From assembly GCF_000024085.1 (NCBI RefSeq), contig NC_013166.1:2788074-2852073 (forward strand): 64,000 nt of DNA, in the 5' to 3' direction. Each line of letters begins with the position of its first letter. Positions within the stretch are counted from its first letter, which is position 1. A model generated the notes under the pieces. It did no database searches. It saw nothing but the letters and a program-made list of their open reading frames with translations, and had not been told where the DNA came from. The position numbers were made by a program, and so were the translations under genes. Shown piece after piece: positions 61,098-64,000 of the stretch. Origin of the DNA: Kangiella koreensis DSM 16069 (lineage in GTDB: Bacteria > Pseudomonadota > Gammaproteobacteria > Enterobacterales > Kangiellaceae).

Positions 61098-62708
61098 TTA
61101 TTTACTTTTAGCTGCGTGTTGTTTTTCAATCTTTTTTGTTATGTACTGTTGTTGAGCAACCGATATCAAATTGTTGCATAACCAATAAAGTACCAAGCCA
61201 GCAGGGAAGAACAACATAAAGACTGTAAAGACTATAGGTAAATAGCTCATGATTTTTTGCTGCATCGGATCCATTGTTGGTGACTGTGGTTGTAGCTTTT
61301 GCATTAACCACATACTACCGCCCATTAATAACGGCAATACGAAATAAGGATCGGCAACTGATAAATCCTGAATCCAAGCCACGAAAGGAGCATGACGCAA
61401 TTCGACCGCTTCAAACAATACATAGTACAAGGCGATGAAAATTGGGAATTGCAATATCATTGGAAGACAACCACCAAACGGATTAGCGCCTTCATCTTTA
61501 TACATCTTCATCATTTCTTGTTGCATGCGTTGCTTATCTTCACCGTAACGCTCTTTCAACTGCTGCATTTTTGGAGCCAATTTACGCATATTAGCCATTG
61601 AACGGTATTGCGCAGCTGATAATGGATAAAGCAATGCTTTTACTACCAAAGTTACCAATATAATGGCCAATCCCCAGTTACCAACAAACGAAAAGAAAAA
61701 TTGCATCAGCTTATACAAAGGTAAGCCAATCCACCAAACCCAGCTAAGGTCCAGTGATTTTTCTAAACCAGGCGCAGCTGCTTCCAAACGCTTAAGAATT
61801 TTTGGGCCTACATATAAAGTAGCATTAATAACTGATTCACTTTGTGCTGGTACTGAAACCGTAGGCTGGATGAAACGAATAACCGTATCCTGGTTTGACT
61901 TTACTGTTGTGGTAACTTTGATTTGTTCCTGTTGCTCAGGAATCCAGGCCGAAATGAAGTAATGCTGTAAATAACCAATCCAACCCCCTTGTCTAGTCAC
62001 ATTTATTGGTTCTTCAACCAAATCTTCGACAGACATTTTTTCATACTTTCTTTCTTCAGGAGAGTAGGCAACGCCGATAAATGGTGACATGCCAAATGAT
62101 GATTTCTCTTCCAACCCTGTTGGCTTTTGATCTCTTATAAGCTCTGCAACAAAATTATAAGTTCTATCATTGGACGATTGGTTTTTTACCTTATATTCAA
62201 CACCAATTTCATAATCATCACGTTTGAACTTGAAAGTCTTGGTAAACTCAACACCGTCTTCGTTCACCCAAGTCAGCGGAATTTCTAGCTCATTTTTGCC
62301 GTCTGCTAATTGATAAGCATTTTGCTTTACCTGGTAAGTGGCACGAGGTAATTGATTGTCTGGAGCACCATTACCTAGTAAAGCACTTTTGGCCTGATAT
62401 AAGCGATCGCGATAATCAAATAAGACAACCTTTTCTTTTTCGCTATCAAGCTCGCGGTTATAATCATTCAGCTCTGCATAAACCACATCACCGCCAACTC
62501 TATCAATCTTCACTTTGAAGACGTCAGTGACCACTTCAATTAAGTTACTGCTCTTAATTTCACTATCTACAACAGCATCTTTCTGCCCAAACTGTTCGTT
62601 CACTTCCTGTTGTTGTGATTGTGGCCCATAATCTTTCTGCCAAGCTTGGTATAACAAGAAGGTGCAGATAGCAAAACCTAAAATAAAAAATCCGCGCATC
62701 GATTCCAT
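61098..62708 (-). CDS. yidC: Membrane protein insertase YidC
   Basis: 536 residues. Inserts inner-membrane proteins with or without SecYEG. N-terminal helix ('[18 protein letters not shown]'), a large periplasmic beta domain (about 50-320, with '[22 protein letters not shown]' and '[14 protein letters not shown]'-like block), then five C-terminal helices with '[21 protein letters not shown]' carrying the hydrophilic-groove Arg. Ends in a basic tail ([12 protein letters not shown]). Encoded between yidD and mnmE as usual. Confidence 0.97.
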   Translation of the reverse strand: MESMRGFFILGFAICTFLLYQAWQKDYGPQSQQQEVNEQFGQKDAVVDSEIKSSNLIEVVTDVFKVKIDRVGGDVVYAELNDYNRELDSEKEKVVLFDYRDRLYQAKSALLGNGAPDNQLPRATYQVKQNAYQLADGKNELEIPLTWVNEDGVEFTKTFKFKRDDYEIGVEYKVKNQSSNDRTYNFVAELIRDQKPTGLEEKSSFGMSPFIGVAYSPEERKYEKMSVEDLVEEPINVTRQGGWIGYLQHYFISAWIPEQQEQIKVTTTVKSNQDTVIRFIQPTVSVPAQSESVINATLYVGPKILKRLEAAAPGLEKSLDLSWVWWIGLPLYKLMQFFFSFVGNWGLAIILVTLVVKALLYPLSAAQYRSMANMRKLAPKMQQLKERYGEDKQRMQQEMMKMYKDEGANPFGGCLPMILQFPIFIALYYVLFEAVELRHAPFVAWIQDLSVADPYFVLPLLMGGSMWLMQKLQPQSPTMDPMQQKIMSYLPIVFTVFMLFFPAGLVLYWLCNNLISVAQQQYITKKIEKQHAAKSK

Positions 62709-62738
62709 AGCAATCTCTTTTGTTCTTTGCGTGTTGTG

Positions 62739-62963
62739 TTAATCGTTTACCGGAGGAACCGGATCGTGTCCGCCTTCGCACCCAGGATGGCAACGAGCAA
62801 TTCGTTTTATTGTTAACCAACTGCCTTTTATTGCGCCATGCTCTTGCAGTGCCTCTATCGAATAATTAGAGCAGGTAGGATAAAAACGGCATTGATTACC
62901 CATAACAGGGCTCAATACCTTTTGGTATCCACGCACTAATACAATTAATATTCGATTGATCAC
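62739..62963 (-). CDS. yidD: Membrane protein insertion efficiency factor YidD
   Basis: 74 residues. Compact family motif: '[35 protein letters not shown]', with Cys in CRFYPTCS and '[14 protein letters not shown]' at the end. Helps YidC substrates insert in relatives. Overlaps rnpA's end by four bases (ATGA-type overlap) and precedes yidC. Confidence 0.95.
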   Translation of the reverse strand: MINRILIVLVRGYQKVLSPVMGNQCRFYPTCSNYSIEALQEHGAIKGSWLTIKRIARCHPGCEGGHDPVPPVND

Positions 62964-63346
62964 TTGCTAGACCTTTTCTGTAAACGAATCCACAGTTGTT
63001 CAAGGTGCCCGAATAATACCTTATTCGGTAACTGACTACTACCACATCGGGCTAATAAAACAATGTCATAAGTCGGTATTTGATGTTGATTTAAACGAAA
63101 GCTTTCACGAGCCAAGCGCTTGATTCTATTACGATCAACAGCATTGCGGACATTCTTTTTTGCAACAATTAGACCAATTCTTGAACAGTCTTTAAGATTA
63201 GGAACTGCGAGCAGGGTATAAGGGGGGCAAACTATCTTTAGAGGGTTGTTATTAAAAACCCTTTTGTAATCCTCTGCTGTGAGCAAGCGCAGACTTGTTG
63301 GAAAGTCAGCTGAAAGCTGTTTTTCACAAGCCTGCTCGTCGCTCAC
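62960..63346 (-). CDS. rnpA: Ribonuclease P protein component
   Basis: 128 residues, basic protein subunit of RNase P for tRNA 5' maturation. The RNR signature is '[22 protein letters not shown]'-like (RNR box in [13 protein letters not shown]), with 'RIGLIVAKK' before it. GTG start at 63346, 18 bases after rpmH stop. Lies between rpmH and yidD in the conserved order. Confidence 0.95.
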   Translation of the reverse strand: MSDEQACEKQLSADFPTSLRLLTAEDYKRVFNNNPLKIVCPPYTLLAVPNLKDCSRIGLIVAKKNVRNAVDRNRIKRLARESFRLNQHQIPTYDIVLLARCGSSQLPNKVLFGHLEQLWIRLQKRSSK

Positions 63347-63366
63347 ATCAAGGAATGCTTTACTTA

Positions 63367-63501
63367 TCAGGCAGCTAGACGCTTACGACCTTTAGCACGA
63401 CGACGATTGATAACCTGACGGCCATTCTTAGTTGCCATACGTGCACGGAAGCCGTGAGTACGCTTGCGCTTGATAATGCTTGGTTGAAATGTTCTTTTCA
63501 T
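63367..63501 (-). CDS. rpmH: 50S ribosomal protein L34
   Basis: 44 codons read by hand on the minus strand: begins [19 protein letters not shown], ends GRKRLAA, then TGA at 63369-63367. The length (E. coli L34 is 46) and the R/K-rich sequence are diagnostic. It was missed by length-limited gene calling. First gene of rpmH-rnpA-yidD-yidC; driven by the promoter at 63601-63629. Confidence 0.97.
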   Translation of the reverse strand: MKRTFQPSIIKRKRTHGFRARMATKNGRQVINRRRAKGRKRLAA

Positions 63502-64000
63502 CGGATTAACCCACTAGCCAATAAAATTTGAGCCGAAATTTTAGTATCGCCTGATTGCGACAACTAAAAAGGATGTACAGCCCTACTACAAGGACGCGAG
63601 ATTTTATAGGATCCACAGGCTTTGTGCAATGATCTTATTGGTTATTTAACAATCTTTTACCAGTTCTTTTTCTGAGCGTAGTCGGCGGATTTTTGTACAA
63701 ACCGTCTTATCTAGTGTTTTGAGTTTTTAAAACCACAATATCATCGATCTTCTCGTTTATCTTATGCGCAACTGTGGATATTTATTTTTTTGTCTAACTC
63801 CAATTTTCTTGGTTTTTCATAAGTTTTATGGGTTCTCAGCTCCAAAGCCAAAATTATACTCAATTTCATAGGTTAAGTAAGCTTAAACTATCTTTTATTG
63901 AGTTGTTAAGCGTGTAATATTAATAAAGTTATTTAAAAGATCTTATTATTATTATTAGCAAGTCCATTTGTTGTGTATAAGTCTCTTTTATTTTTGTTTT
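63502..64000. other. AT-rich region upstream of rpmH, probable oriC/dnaA-flanking DNA
   Basis: No gene is seen in the last 499 bases. Apart from the rpmH promoter it holds long A/T tracts (for example ATTATTATTATTA near 63945-63957). DnaA-box-like sequences are present: TGTGTATAA (63972-63980, exact match to TTATACACA on the minus strand) and TGTGGATAT (63773-63781, one mismatch from TGTGGATAA). The position next to rpmH, where dnaA and oriC normally follow, supports an origin; dnaA itself is outside the window. Confidence 0.55.
63601..63629 (-). promoter_or_regulatory. rpmH promoter
   Basis: On the minus strand TTGCAC (63629-63624), 17 bases, TAAAAT (63606-63601). Start near 63594, leader of about 93 bases before the rpmH ATG. 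The spacer contains a partial DnaA-box-like sequence (GGATCCACA). Confidence 0.7.

Overview
The window looks like chromosomal DNA from a marine-type gammaproteobacterium, and I would guess the Kangiella group. It has moderate GC and a complete origin-proximal block (rpmH-rnpA-yidD-yidC-mnmE ... mnmG-rsmG-parA-parB-atpIBEFHAGDC-glmU-glmS). It also has ubiD-fre, rho, trxA/rhlB, smg-dprA-LysM//def-fmt-rsmB-trkA-trkH, a Mg-type HemB and an aryl-polyene-like fatty acid synthase cluster. The genus is an inference from gene content and style; no rRNA gene is present to settle it. I see no tRNA, rRNA, CRISPR array, insertion sequence or prophage.

Layout. 1-4095 (+) is the 3' end of an aryl polyene (APE)-type pigment cluster: DUF3261, ketosynthase, dehydratase, ketoreductase, ketosynthase. 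4112-6373 (-) is fre and ubiD. 6488-7294 (-) is an AT-rich membrane protein with a TonB-like C-terminus, followed by a long imperfect inverted repeat. 7439-10611 holds rho (-), trxA (-) and rhlB (+). 10760-11432 holds two related small lipoproteins. 11533-12927 (-) is an acyl-CoA thioesterase and an alpha/beta hydrolase.

13024-24312 is the main accessory region and the best candidate for an undescribed system. It encodes a 1177-aa multidomain surface protein with a GlyGly-CTERM tail, a DUF6916-like protein, a GNAT acetyltransferase translationally coupled to three tandem phage-tail-collar proteins, a ~1580-aa beta-helix-like exported protein, and a 120-aa orphan. Upstream of the minus-strand part lie a perfect CRP-type palindrome and a perfect FNR-type palindrome whose centres are exactly 20 bp apart.

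24468-30905 (-) is housekeeping: a DUF4197 lipoprotein, AEC transporter, hemB, hemF, tsaC, purE (no adjacent purK), a TlpA-like redox protein and smg. 30991-33174 (-) is dprA and a LysM protein. 33468-39242 (+) is def-fmt-rsmB-trkA-trkH. 39252-44063 (-) is a lipid A-type acyltransferase, dsbA, glmS and glmU; glmS and glmU together make UDP-GlcNAc. 44238-51343 (-) is the complete F1Fo ATP synthase operon with a clear promoter and terminator. 51483-55845 (-) is parB, parA, rsmG and mnmG.

56057-59724 (+) is a three-gene island (CPBP protease, unknown membrane-anchored protein, PgaC-like glycosyltransferase) on the opposite strand between mnmG and mnmE. 59726-63501 (-) is mnmE, yidC, yidD, rnpA and the 44-codon rpmH. 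The last 499 bases are AT-rich and carry DnaA-box-like sequences, so they are probably the start of oriC/the dnaA upstream region.
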